From positions 18,155 through 82,154 of the forward strand of contig NZ_JAOTPO010000017.1 in the NCBI RefSeq assembly GCF_029028005.1: a stretch of DNA of 64,000 bases, in the 5' to 3' direction. The notes under the pieces are model-generated. The model did not search any database, was not told the DNA's origin, and was given only the letters and a program-made list of their open reading frames with translations. Source of the stretch: Alkalihalobacterium chitinilyticum (lineage in GTDB: Bacteria; Bacillota; Bacilli; Bacillales; Bacillaceae_F). How positions within the stretch are numbered: the stretch's first letter is position 1; each line of letters opens with the position of its first letter. Made by a program: the position numbers and the translations under genes. Below are positions 16,934 through 24,995 of the stretch, in pieces.

Positions 16934-19582
16934 GTGGAAGGAATTAATATTTCGGAGTATATCGGGGTTTTTCTTGATGAAGTGGATGAGCAATTGTTAA
17001 TTTTGGATCAGCAAATTATCGAGCTAGAAAATGATCCAGCGAATAGAGAAATTATTAATAATATTTTTAGAGCTGCACATACGTTAAAAGGCTCTTCTGC
17101 AGCGATGGGCTTTGAAGTGATGAAAGAATTAACTCATCATCTTGAAGGAGTCTTCGATTTAATTCGCAGACAGCAACTGCAATCGTCTAAAGAAATTTTT
17201 GATGTCATGTTTCAATCTATTGATGTGATCAAGCAGATAAAAAGCTCAATTATTGAAGGTCGAGGGGAAGATATAGATATTTCACCTTTATTAAAAAGTA
17301 TAGAAGCAACAAAAGCAAAAAAAGTTACTCCTGAAATTAAAGACAGTAATGAATTTGATGAAATGGAAGCAGTATTGGTAGTTGAAGAACCTTTAGTCAT
17401 TCATTTTGATCAATATCAGAAACATGTTCTACATGCAGCACTAAATGATCAATACCTTATTTTTAATATTCACATTCAGCTGCAGAAGAAGTCGTTAATG
17501 AAATCAGTACGAACCATCCTACTACATAATAACTTAAAAGAAGTTGGGGAAATTGCAGTTACTTTCCCACAACGTGAGGAGATTGAAGCAGAAACGTTCA
17601 ATGGAAATTTTATCTTCACCCTCATAACGATGGAAGAAGAAGGTTCCATTCAGAGAGTGATCGAGCAGGTTTCTGAAATTGAAAGTGTAAAAATCTGCCC
17701 AGTCACAATCGATCAATTAGTAGTCGAAAATGAAATGATGACTGAAGGAGAGCTAGCAGCAATTGAAAATACAACTTCTTCACAACCTTTGGAAATACTT
17801 GAAGTGCAGCAAGGTGAGGAAATAGTTAAGGCTGAAGAGACATTAAAACAAAAATTAAAAATTAACCCAACGGTTCGTGTTGATGTTGATAAATTGGAAC
17901 ATCTAATGAACTTAGTTGGGGAACTGGTCATTGATCAAACGAGATTAGTAGAAGTGAGAAACCGCTTTAGTCGAGTGACGGTGGAACATCAGGAAGAAGT
18001 AGAAATTTTAACAGAAGTAACGAATCATCTTAATCGGGTCATCGGAGAATTACAAGAAGGAATGATGAAAACGAGGATGTTACCAATTGAACAACTCTTT
18101 AATCGTTTCCCTCGTCTAGTAAGAGACACAGCAAGCATTGTTCAAAAAGAAGTAGACTTCTTGATGGAAGGAAAAGAGACAGAATTAGATCGAACGTTAA
18201 TTGAGGAAATTAGTGACCCGCTCATTCACTTACTTCGAAATTCTGTAGATCATGGCATCGAGACACCTGACGAACGTGAACGTGTTGGGAAACCAAGAAA
18301 AGGAAAGGTATTAGTTAAAGCATTTCATCAAGAAAATCATATCGTCATAACGATTACAGACGATGGGCGTGGAATAGATGCCCAAAAGATTAAAGAAACT
18401 GCGATTATAAATGGCACGCTTACTGAAGATGAAGCAAGTAAGATGACAGAACGAGATTTAATTTTTCTTATTTTTAAATCAGGTTTGTCAACGGTAAAAC
18501 AAGTCTCGGATATATCTGGTCGAGGGGTTGGCATGGATATTGTCCGTTCGCATATTGAAAAACTAAATGGAATTATAGATATAGAAACAGAAGTTGGTAA
18601 AGGTACGACCTTTACCATAAAGCTACCTCTAACCCTAGCAATTATTCGTTCTTTACTCATTGAACTAGGAAAGCGAATTTTCGCTATTCCACTTGTAAAC
18701 GTCTTAGAAATTATTCGTCTTAATCCAGAAGAAGTGCAAACAGTGAAAGATAAAGAAGTTGCAATCGTCCGTGGAAGTGTGTTGCCGCTCGTACGAATGG
18801 ATCAAAAATTAGGCATAAGGCAAGAAAAAACAGATAATCAGTTAAACGAAACAAAACGTATTTTTGTGATCGTTGTTGGAATCGCAGATAAACGGATTGG
18901 AATAATTGCTGATCGAACGTTAGGTAACCAAGAAATTGTAATTAAATCTTTAGGTCAATACATTGGCAATCCACCACATATAGCTGGGGCTACGATTATG
19001 GGGAATGGTAATGTTGCCCTTATTTTAGATATTGCATCGGTTGTTAATGAAGAAGGGGCTCAAGATAATTTAGCAGATCAGAAGCAAAACAGTAGTGAAG
19101 AAAATGAGGAAGATCAACTTGTAACTTTTAAACTAGCTAATGAGGAGTATGGAATTAATATCTCATACGTCAAAGATATTATTTCGATACCGAAAATTAC
19201 AAAAGTGGTCACATCTGCTCCGAGTGTCCTAGGAATGATTAATTTACGTGGTAAAGTCATTCCTGTGATTGATTTAAGAGATTACTTTAATTTACCAACG
19301 AATTCTTTCAATAAGAAAACAAGGGTGATTGTTGTCAAGATTTCAGAAGCGGAAGTGGGTTATTTAGTAGATGAAGTCACTCAAGTTCTAAAAGTGAATA
19401 GAAACTGTTTGGAATTATGTGATGAAAACAATACGTATGTAAACACCGAGATTATAGAGGGAATTTGTCATTTAGGTGAGCGATTAATTACTGTTCTGGA
19501 TTTTGAGCAATTGATTTATAGTCAAGAAATTCACCAACTTACAAATGAAAAGCTAGAGGAAATTGCAGCACAAATAAACTAG
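16934..19582 (+). CDS. cheA: CheA histidine kinase with an additional C-terminal CheW domain
   Basis: 882-residue chemosensory kinase, longer than the usual about 650-670. Domains in order: Hpt with phospho-acceptor His49 (AAHTLKGSSAAMG); a P2-like region about 155-265; dimerisation P3 about 315-375; HATPase with N-box RNSVDHGIE (about 432), DDGRGID (about 475) and SGRGVGMDIV (about 529), all intact; P5 CheW-like about 565-690; then a second CheW-like domain about 725-870 (YVKDIISIPKITKVV, GMINLRGKVIPVIDL). No receiver domain is fused. The start is GTG at 16934 with AGGAGGTG 5 bases before. The extra domain could widen receptor contacts. Phosphate targets in the operon are CheB and the REC-GGDEF-EAL protein. 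Confidence 0.93.
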   Translation: MEGINISEYIGVFLDEVDEQLLILDQQIIELENDPANREIINNIFRAAHTLKGSSAAMGFEVMKELTHHLEGVFDLIRRQQLQSSKEIFDVMFQSIDVIKQIKSSIIEGRGEDIDISPLLKSIEATKAKKVTPEIKDSNEFDEMEAVLVVEEPLVIHFDQYQKHVLHAALNDQYLIFNIHIQLQKKSLMKSVRTILLHNNLKEVGEIAVTFPQREEIEAETFNGNFIFTLITMEEEGSIQRVIEQVSEIESVKICPVTIDQLVVENEMMTEGELAAIENTTSSQPLEILEVQQGEEIVKAEETLKQKLKINPTVRVDVDKLEHLMNLVGELVIDQTRLVEVRNRFSRVTVEHQEEVEILTEVTNHLNRVIGELQEGMMKTRMLPIEQLFNRFPRLVRDTASIVQKEVDFLMEGKETELDRTLIEEISDPLIHLLRNSVDHGIETPDERERVGKPRKGKVLVKAFHQENHIVITITDDGRGIDAQKIKETAIINGTLTEDEASKMTERDLIFLIFKSGLSTVKQVSDISGRGVGMDIVRSHIEKLNGIIDIETEVGKGTTFTIKLPLTLAIIRSLLIELGKRIFAIPLVNVLEIIRLNPEEVQTVKDKEVAIVRGSVLPLVRMDQKLGIRQEKTDNQLNETKRIFVIVVGIADKRIGIIADRTLGNQEIVIKSLGQYIGNPPHIAGATIMGNGNVALILDIASVVNEEGAQDNLADQKQNSSEENEEDQLVTFKLANEEYGINISYVKDIISIPKITKVVTSAPSVLGMINLRGKVIPVIDLRDYFNLPTNSFNKKTRVIVVKISEAEVGYLVDEVTQVLKVNRNCLELCDENNTYVNTEIIEGICHLGERLITVLDFEQLIYSQEIHQLTNEKLEEIAAQIN

Positions 19583-19606
19583 CAGTTATTTAGGAGGAAT
19601 TCATAT

Positions 19607-22600
19607 ATGTTTGGAAAAGCTAAATTAGTAGACAAATTGAAAGATGCATCAACTGCAACAAGGACGGTAGAAGAAAAGGTAGAGAGCTTAACAGAAACGA
19701 CACGACAAGTTGTTACAGGAGTAAAAGAGCAGTCAGCGACGATTGAGTCAACAACTTCGATGATGAACAATTTAAACCGTTCAGTAGAGGGTGTCGTGAA
19801 AAATGCGGAAAGTCTTCATTCAACAGTTGCAGATACGTTAACAAATTTAAGCACGACGACAAAAGATATTAAAGATGCGGTAAACAATAGTTCAAGTACC
19901 ACCGCATCTGTAGAAGAAATATCTGCTGCGATCGAAGAAATGGGCACGCAAATTAAAAGTGTGGCTCAAAATGCAGATAGTATGACTTCTTCAGCGAAAG
20001 ACACATCAGAGTCTATTCAAGAAGTCGCTGCCTCAATTGAGCAAGTCGCTGGTAATTCTCAGAGTACTGCAAGTTCGGTCGAACAAATTTCTGCCTCGAT
20101 TGAACAAATGAGTAAATCTATTACAGGTGTTGCTAGTAATGCCGAAAGTTTAACGAAGTCGGCGAAGGAAACGACAGATGCAATTCAAGAAATGGCGGCT
20201 TCAATTGAACAGGTAGCTGGAAATGCGCAGAGTACGACTGGTTCTGTTGAAGAAGTGGCCGCTGCGATTGAAGAAATGAGTAGTTCGGTAAAAACGGTTG
20301 CCCAAAATGCGGAAGTATTGACGAAGTCTTCTCATGAAAATGCCTCAGCGATCCAAGAAATGGCGGCCTCAATTGAGCAAGTAGCAGGAAATGCTCAAAG
20401 TACTACGGGTTCTATTGAAGAAATTTCAGCTGCGATTGAGGAAATGGGGAGTCAAGTAAAAGGTGTGGCTCAAAATGCCGAAAGTTTAACGTCATCTTCT
20501 AAAGAAGTTAATTCTGCGATTCAAGAAATGGCGGCATCGATTGAGCAAGTAGCTGGAAATGCAAGTAGTACAGCAGCTTCTGTTGAAGAAGTGTCAGCAG
20601 CGATGGAAGAGATGGGGAGTCAAGTAACAGGGATTGCTGGAAATGCCGATAGTTTACACCGTTCATCAGAGGAAGTTGCTGCGGCGATCCAAGAAATGGC
20701 AGCATCAGTTGAACAGGTAGCAGGTAATGCTGCAAGTACAGCAAGTTCTGTAGAACAAGTTTCAGCTTCAATCGAACAAACGAGTAATTCCGTAAAATCA
20801 GTAGCCAAAAATGCGGAAAGCTTAACCGTATTTGCAGTCGATACGTCCGCATCAATTCAAGAGATGGCGGCCTCAATTGAACAAGTGGCGCAAAATGCTG
20901 AAAACGTCAATCAACTAAGTGTAAAAGTATTTAGTGATGCTAATGATGGAAAGAATGCGGTCCAACAATCCATTCTTGGGATGAAAGAAATCGGTGAAGT
21001 GGTACAGCAAGCTTCCGGCGTTATGCAAAATCTAGGAAAAAGTTCAGATGAAATTGGGAGTATTATTGAAGTTATTGATGACATTGCCGAGCAAACCAAT
21101 TTATTAGCACTAAATGCAGCCATTGAAGCAGCTCGTGCAGGTGAACATGGGAAGGGGTTTTCCGTAGTTGCAGATGAAGTTCGTAAGCTTGCCGAAAGAA
21201 CAGCAACAGCTACAAAGGAGATTGCAGGTTTAATTAAAGGGATTCAAGCTGAAACGACAGATGCGATTAAAGCAATTGAAGTTGGTGAACAAAAAGTAGA
21301 GCAAGGGAACAAACTCTCTGATCAAGCGAATTCAGCAATAGAAAAAATTGTCGACGGTATTGAGAATATTACAACGGAAATGAGTCAAATTACAACGGCA
21401 ACTGGGGAGCAAGCTAAGCAAGCACAATCGATTGTAAATTCGGTCGAAAATGTGACAACACAAGCACGTTTAGTAACTCAAGCGACCAATGAACAAGCTA
21501 TTGGTGTAGAAGAAATTGTAAAAGGTGTTGTAAATGCAAGAGAGCAAGTTCGCCAAATCACTGCTGCGACAACAGAACAAACAAAGCAAGCTCAAGGGAT
21601 CGTAAAAGCGGTTGAAAGTATGACAGAGCAAGTAGGTCAAGTAACGGTCTCTATAAGAGAGCAAGTCGCTGGGGTTGATGAGATCAATCGTAGTGTTCGT
21701 AGTGCAAGAGAACAAGTGTCCCAAATTAACTCAGCGACGAATGAACAAGCAAAGCAAGGTCGAGATATTGTAACATCTGTTGCAAATATGGAAGGACAAA
21801 TTGAACTTGTTACCCAATCTGTAAAAGAACAAGCAGTAGGTGTTGAAGAGATTATAAAAGGAATTGTTAGTGCAAGAGAACAAGTCCGCCAAATAGATAC
21901 TGCAACAGATGAGCAAACGAAACAAGCGGCTAACATCGTAAAATCTGTTGATGAAATGACGCATCAAATTTTATTAGTGACTCAATCCGTCAAAGAGCAA
22001 GCGTCTGGTGTTGAAGATATTGTTCAATCAACAGCAAGCGCAAAAGAACAAGTTCGTCAAATTTCAGTAGCTACAACCGAGCAAACGAAGCAAGCTCGAG
22101 AAATTGTGAAATCGGTACAAAATGTAACAGACCAAGCAGAGCTTGTGACGACTGCCGCAAAAGAACAGGCTGTTGGAATTGAAGAAATCATCTCCGGAAT
22201 TGTTAATGCAAGAGAGCAAATTAATCAAATTAGTCTAGCGACTACAGAACAAGCTAAACAAGCAGACACAATTGTAAAATCTATCACAAACATTACAAAG
22301 CAATCAGAACAAGTTACGGTTGCGACGAAAGAGCAAGCGTTAGGTATAGAAGAGATTATTGCTGGTATTAGTAATTCCCGAGATCAATTACGTCAAATTG
22401 CTCAAGTTCTAGTAACGATTAATACGAGTACTGAAGGCGTAGTGACATTAATGTCTAATGTATCCCAACAATCTGAAAATGTCACAGATGCAACAAAAGT
22501 CCAGCTGAGTGAATTATCGAATGTAACGAATACGATAGTGAATATGAAACAAATGGTGCAACGTAATGGGGATGTGTTAGATGGTCTGCACGCTGCCACA

Positions 22601-22651
22601 CAGGACATACAGCAAAAAACGAAAAACTTATCTTACCAATTACAAGCTTAA
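19607..22651 (+). CDS. Giant soluble chemoreceptor (MCP) built from 56-residue repeats
   Basis: 1014-residue methyl-accepting protein with no hydrophobic segment and no recognisable sensor or HAMP domain, so it is cytoplasmic. The signalling tip is canonical ([20 protein letters not shown], then [18 protein letters not shown]). Its hairpin turn falls near residue 511, almost the exact middle. The N-arm contains six copies of a 56-residue repeat ([14 protein letters not shown] anchor). The C-arm has about seven copies of another 56-residue repeat (AREQVRQ anchor). Each repeat is eight heptads and itself two 28-residue halves. Each carries about four EE/EQ/QE pairs resembling methylation sites. 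Start ATG with AGGAGG. It is followed by its own CheR and CheB. Confidence 0.92.
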   Translation: MFGKAKLVDKLKDASTATRTVEEKVESLTETTRQVVTGVKEQSATIESTTSMMNNLNRSVEGVVKNAESLHSTVADTLTNLSTTTKDIKDAVNNSSSTTASVEEISAAIEEMGTQIKSVAQNADSMTSSAKDTSESIQEVAASIEQVAGNSQSTASSVEQISASIEQMSKSITGVASNAESLTKSAKETTDAIQEMAASIEQVAGNAQSTTGSVEEVAAAIEEMSSSVKTVAQNAEVLTKSSHENASAIQEMAASIEQVAGNAQSTTGSIEEISAAIEEMGSQVKGVAQNAESLTSSSKEVNSAIQEMAASIEQVAGNASSTAASVEEVSAAMEEMGSQVTGIAGNADSLHRSSEEVAAAIQEMAASVEQVAGNAASTASSVEQVSASIEQTSNSVKSVAKNAESLTVFAVDTSASIQEMAASIEQVAQNAENVNQLSVKVFSDANDGKNAVQQSILGMKEIGEVVQQASGVMQNLGKSSDEIGSIIEVIDDIAEQTNLLALNAAIEAARAGEHGKGFSVVADEVRKLAERTATATKEIAGLIKGIQAETTDAIKAIEVGEQKVEQGNKLSDQANSAIEKIVDGIENITTEMSQITTATGEQAKQAQSIVNSVENVTTQARLVTQATNEQAIGVEEIVKGVVNAREQVRQITAATTEQTKQAQGIVKAVESMTEQVGQVTVSIREQVAGVDEINRSVRSAREQVSQINSATNEQAKQGRDIVTSVANMEGQIELVTQSVKEQAVGVEEIIKGIVSAREQVRQIDTATDEQTKQAANIVKSVDEMTHQILLVTQSVKEQASGVEDIVQSTASAKEQVRQISVATTEQTKQAREIVKSVQNVTDQAELVTTAAKEQAVGIEEIISGIVNAREQINQISLATTEQAKQADTIVKSITNITKQSEQVTVATKEQALGIEEIIAGISNSRDQLRQIAQVLVTINTSTEGVVTLMSNVSQQSENVTDATKVQLSELSNVTNTIVNMKQMVQRNGDVLDGLHAATQDIQQKTKNLSYQLQA
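19904..20911 (+). repeat. Six in-frame 168-bp tandem repeats encoding the MCP N-arm
   Basis: The anchor (A)AATGGCGGC-type segment recurs at 20023, 20191, 20359, 20527, 20695 and 20863, always exactly 168 bases apart. The copies differ mostly at silent or conservative positions, so the array is old or under selection rather than a very recent expansion. Confidence 0.95.
21373..22400 (+). repeat. About seven in-frame 168-bp tandem repeats encoding the MCP C-arm
   Basis: The anchor AGAGCAAGTT-type segment recurs at 21541, 21709, 21877, 22045, 22213 and 22381, each 168 bases apart, with a diverged first copy aligned at 21373. The period equals that of the N-arm array, consistent with matched helices packing against each other. 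Confidence 0.93.
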
Positions 22652-22692
22652 ACTATTTGAAGAGATTTTAACGAGAACTTCATTTAAACGTA

Positions 22693-22738
22693 CATTCCAT
22701 GGGAAGGAGTTATTCTCATGGAATGAGTTTTACTTTTA
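22693..22738 (+). terminator. Hairpin between the MCP and cheR genes (possible attenuator)
   Basis: Perfect 9-bp stem CATTCCATG / CATGGAATG with a 15-base loop, followed by AGTTTTACTTTT. The weak U-tract suggests partial termination or RNA processing, which would give more receptor than methyltransferase. Confidence 0.5.
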
Positions 22739-22757
22739 CTGAGAGAGGTTTTGTAAG

Positions 22758-23561
22758 ATGAATCAATTTTCTATCAAGCATTTTAGTCAATTAGTGTATC
22801 AAAAATGTGGACTGAATTACTTGAACAATTTAGTAACGTTAGAAAATAAAATTATGAAACGTGTCCATGAGCTACAACTAAATTCTTTATGGGAGTATTG
22901 TAAATACCTTGAAGAACAACCAGTTGAATGGGATCAGGCAGTTGAAATATTAACTATCAATGAAACCTATTTTTATCGAGAAGAAAATCAATTGGTTGAA
23001 TTTAAAAATGTTGTTTTACCACTTATTAAGCAAAAGGGTGGGAAAGTTAGAATTTGGAGTGCGGCCTGTTCAACAGGGGAAGAACCCTATACATTAGCAA
23101 TGATGATCAAAGAAACGGGTTTGTTTCCACCAGAGGAATTCGAAATCGTTGCGACAGATATTAATAAGCGTGTATTAGAAGTAGCTGAAAATGGGTTTTA
23201 TAGCAAAACGTCACTGTCATTTCGAAGGATACCTGATGAGTTGTTGAATAAATATTTTGTAGAAGGTCCCACTGGTTATACGGTCACAAATGAAATAAAA
23301 GAACAGGTGCAGTTTAAATACTTAAACTTACTAGATGAGACCTCTATGAAGCAAATGCTCCATTTTGATGTAATATTTTGCCGGAACGTTCTTATCTACT
23401 TTGATCAAGAAACAATAAAAAAAGTAACGACGCATTTTTTTCACTCCCTAAAAAAAGACGGATATTTGTTTTTAGGCCATTCAGAAAACATTTCTACCTT
23501 TAATATAGGATATAAAACGGTAAACACTCCGAGCACCTTTTACTATAAAAAGGAGTTATAA
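22758..23561 (+). CDS. cheR: CheR chemoreceptor methyltransferase
   Basis: 267-residue S-adenosylmethionine-dependent enzyme that methylates receptor glutamates. The N-terminal helical domain (about 1-75) ends with INETYFYREENQL, and the SAM-binding loop is IWSAACSTGEEPYTLAMM. FDVIFCRNVLIYFDQ and KDGYLFLGHSEN are conserved family motifs. No TPR or other extra domain is fused. Its presence with cheB and the repeat-rich receptor indicates adaptation by methylation. The stop is one base before the cheB start. Confidence 0.93.
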   Translation: MNQFSIKHFSQLVYQKCGLNYLNNLVTLENKIMKRVHELQLNSLWEYCKYLEEQPVEWDQAVEILTINETYFYREENQLVEFKNVVLPLIKQKGGKVRIWSAACSTGEEPYTLAMMIKETGLFPPEEFEIVATDINKRVLEVAENGFYSKTSLSFRRIPDELLNKYFVEGPTGYTVTNEIKEQVQFKYLNLLDETSMKQMLHFDVIFCRNVLIYFDQETIKKVTTHFFHSLKKDGYLFLGHSENISTFNIGYKTVNTPSTFYYKKEL

Positions 23562-23562
23562 T

Positions 23563-24612
23563 ATGAAAAAGTATGGAGTACTCGTTGTAGATGACTCAGC
23601 TTTTATGCGAAGAGCAATTGGACAAGTCATTGAACAACATGAGGAGTTATACGTCGTTGGCATAGCTAGAAATGGAAAAGATGCCATTGAAAAAGTAAAA
23701 AGATTACAACCAGCCGTTGTCACTTTAGATATTGAAATGCCAGAAATGGACGGACTGGAAGCATTAGAAATTATTATGAATGAATGTCCAGTTCCTGTCG
23801 TCATGCTCACAAATGCCTCAGCTGATACTGCTTCTCCGTCTATAACATCAATAGAACTAGGAGCAGTTGATTTTATTGTTAAAGAAAAATTATTTAATCA
23901 AGCCTCCCTTGAAACGATAAATAGCTTTTGGGAAAGAATTGAAGTGGCGATCCGTGCAAATGTCAAACCTAAAAAACCTCGGTCGACAGCTGAAGCTTTG
24001 CCGGTTGCATTAAAAGCCCATAGTAAATTAACATTTTCAAAACATGTAGAGCTCTTAGTTATCGGTTGTTCAACTGGAGGACCAGCGGCTCTTCAAGAAA
24101 TCCTCCCTTATTTTGAAAACGGATTACCTTTTCCAGTTGTTGTTGTTCAGCATATGCCAAAAGGATTTACGAAACCACTTGCGGATCGTTTTAACTCTAT
24201 ATGCCATCTGCCGGTAAAGGAAGCAGAGGATCAAGAGGTGTTGATGCCAGGCAATATTTATATTGCCCCGGCAGGCTTACAAACTACGATTAAAAAGGAT
24301 GGTCATGGGGCAATTTTCGACTTAACTGAAGATGCCGCCATTGATACCTTGTATCATCCATCTGTTGATGTCACGTTATTATCTGCTACTAGTATTTATA
24401 AAGAAAAGCTCTTAACTGTGATTTTAACGGGAATGGGACAAGACGGGTTATTAGGGTGTAAACAAGTAAAAGAAAATAAGGGGAAAATCATTGTAGAAGC
24501 GGAATCAACTTGTGTTGTTTACGGGATGCCACGGGTTGTATATGAGGCAGGACTTGCGGATAAACAAGCACCGATTACAAATATCGTTTCGGCTATAAAA
24601 TCACTAATATAA
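23563..24612 (+). CDS. cheB: CheB receptor methylesterase/deamidase with receiver domain
   Basis: 349-residue response regulator. Receiver domain about 1-125 with acidic pocket VVDDS and phospho-acceptor Asp56 in TLDIEMPEMDG. The methylesterase domain (about 160-349) has the catalytic Ser in IGCSTGGPAAL, His in VVQHMPKGFTKPLADR and a late Asp region LTGMGQDGLLG. All key residues are present. In this family phosphorylation by CheA turns on removal of methyl groups, giving negative feedback. It begins one base after the cheR stop. Confidence 0.93.
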   Translation: MKKYGVLVVDDSAFMRRAIGQVIEQHEELYVVGIARNGKDAIEKVKRLQPAVVTLDIEMPEMDGLEALEIIMNECPVPVVMLTNASADTASPSITSIELGAVDFIVKEKLFNQASLETINSFWERIEVAIRANVKPKKPRSTAEALPVALKAHSKLTFSKHVELLVIGCSTGGPAALQEILPYFENGLPFPVVVVQHMPKGFTKPLADRFNSICHLPVKEAEDQEVLMPGNIYIAPAGLQTTIKKDGHGAIFDLTEDAAIDTLYHPSVDVTLLSATSIYKEKLLTVILTGMGQDGLLGCKQVKENKGKIIVEAESTCVVYGMPRVVYEAGLADKQAPITNIVSAIKSLI

Positions 24613-24622
24613 GGAGCAGGTT

Positions 24623-24967
24623 ATGGGGAATTTTAATCGCATGATTATCAATCGTGTAGAAATTTTAAAATGTGATGGCGAAATCACCTTAAAAAATGGA
24701 GACACTTTTAAAACGTATATTTATGAGTTAATTGAAGCTAATACGAACCAATTGTTACTAGATTTAAGCGACGTACCTTATTTAAATAGTGCAGCTATAG
24801 GATATATAGCTGATGCAGTGTTAAAAGCAAGGAGTAAAAACAAGGAGTTAATTGTAGCTGGTCTTCAACCTAATATACAAGAAATCTTTGAAATCACAAA
24901 ATTGGGTACATTTGTAAAATTATTTAATGATGTCGGTGAAGCTTTGTTAAGTTTTAAAGAAGTATAA
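24623..24967 (+). CDS. STAS-domain protein (anti-sigma-factor-antagonist type)
   Basis: 114-residue single STAS domain (LLLDLSDVPYLNSAAIGYIA). Ser56 in YLNSAAIG aligns with the phosphorylatable Ser of SpoIIAA/RsbV proteins (usual DS(S/T)G). The neighbouring Asp is replaced here by Asn and the next residues by AA. An HATPase that could be its kinase is encoded three genes downstream, in the same operon. It might bind a sigma-regulator or serve as a phospho-switch controlled by the chemosensory array. The role is inferred from domain type and context. Confidence 0.8.
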   Translation: MGNFNRMIINRVEILKCDGEITLKNGDTFKTYIYELIEANTNQLLLDLSDVPYLNSAAIGYIADAVLKARSKNKELIVAGLQPNIQEIFEITKLGTFVKLFNDVGEALLSFKEV

Positions 24968-24995
24968 CTCTTTTTTTATGAGGGAGGTAAACTAG

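Noticed and set aside
19904..22400. Tandem repeats as a CRISPR array or satellite
   Set aside because: The period of 168 bp is in frame throughout, there is no short direct repeat with unique spacers, and the translation is a coiled-coil.
19579..22608. Several long minus-strand open frames across the chemoreceptor gene
   Set aside because: They are shadows of the repetitive coding sequence, lack ribosome sites and have low-complexity Ser/Thr or Leu-rich content repeating with the 168-bp period.
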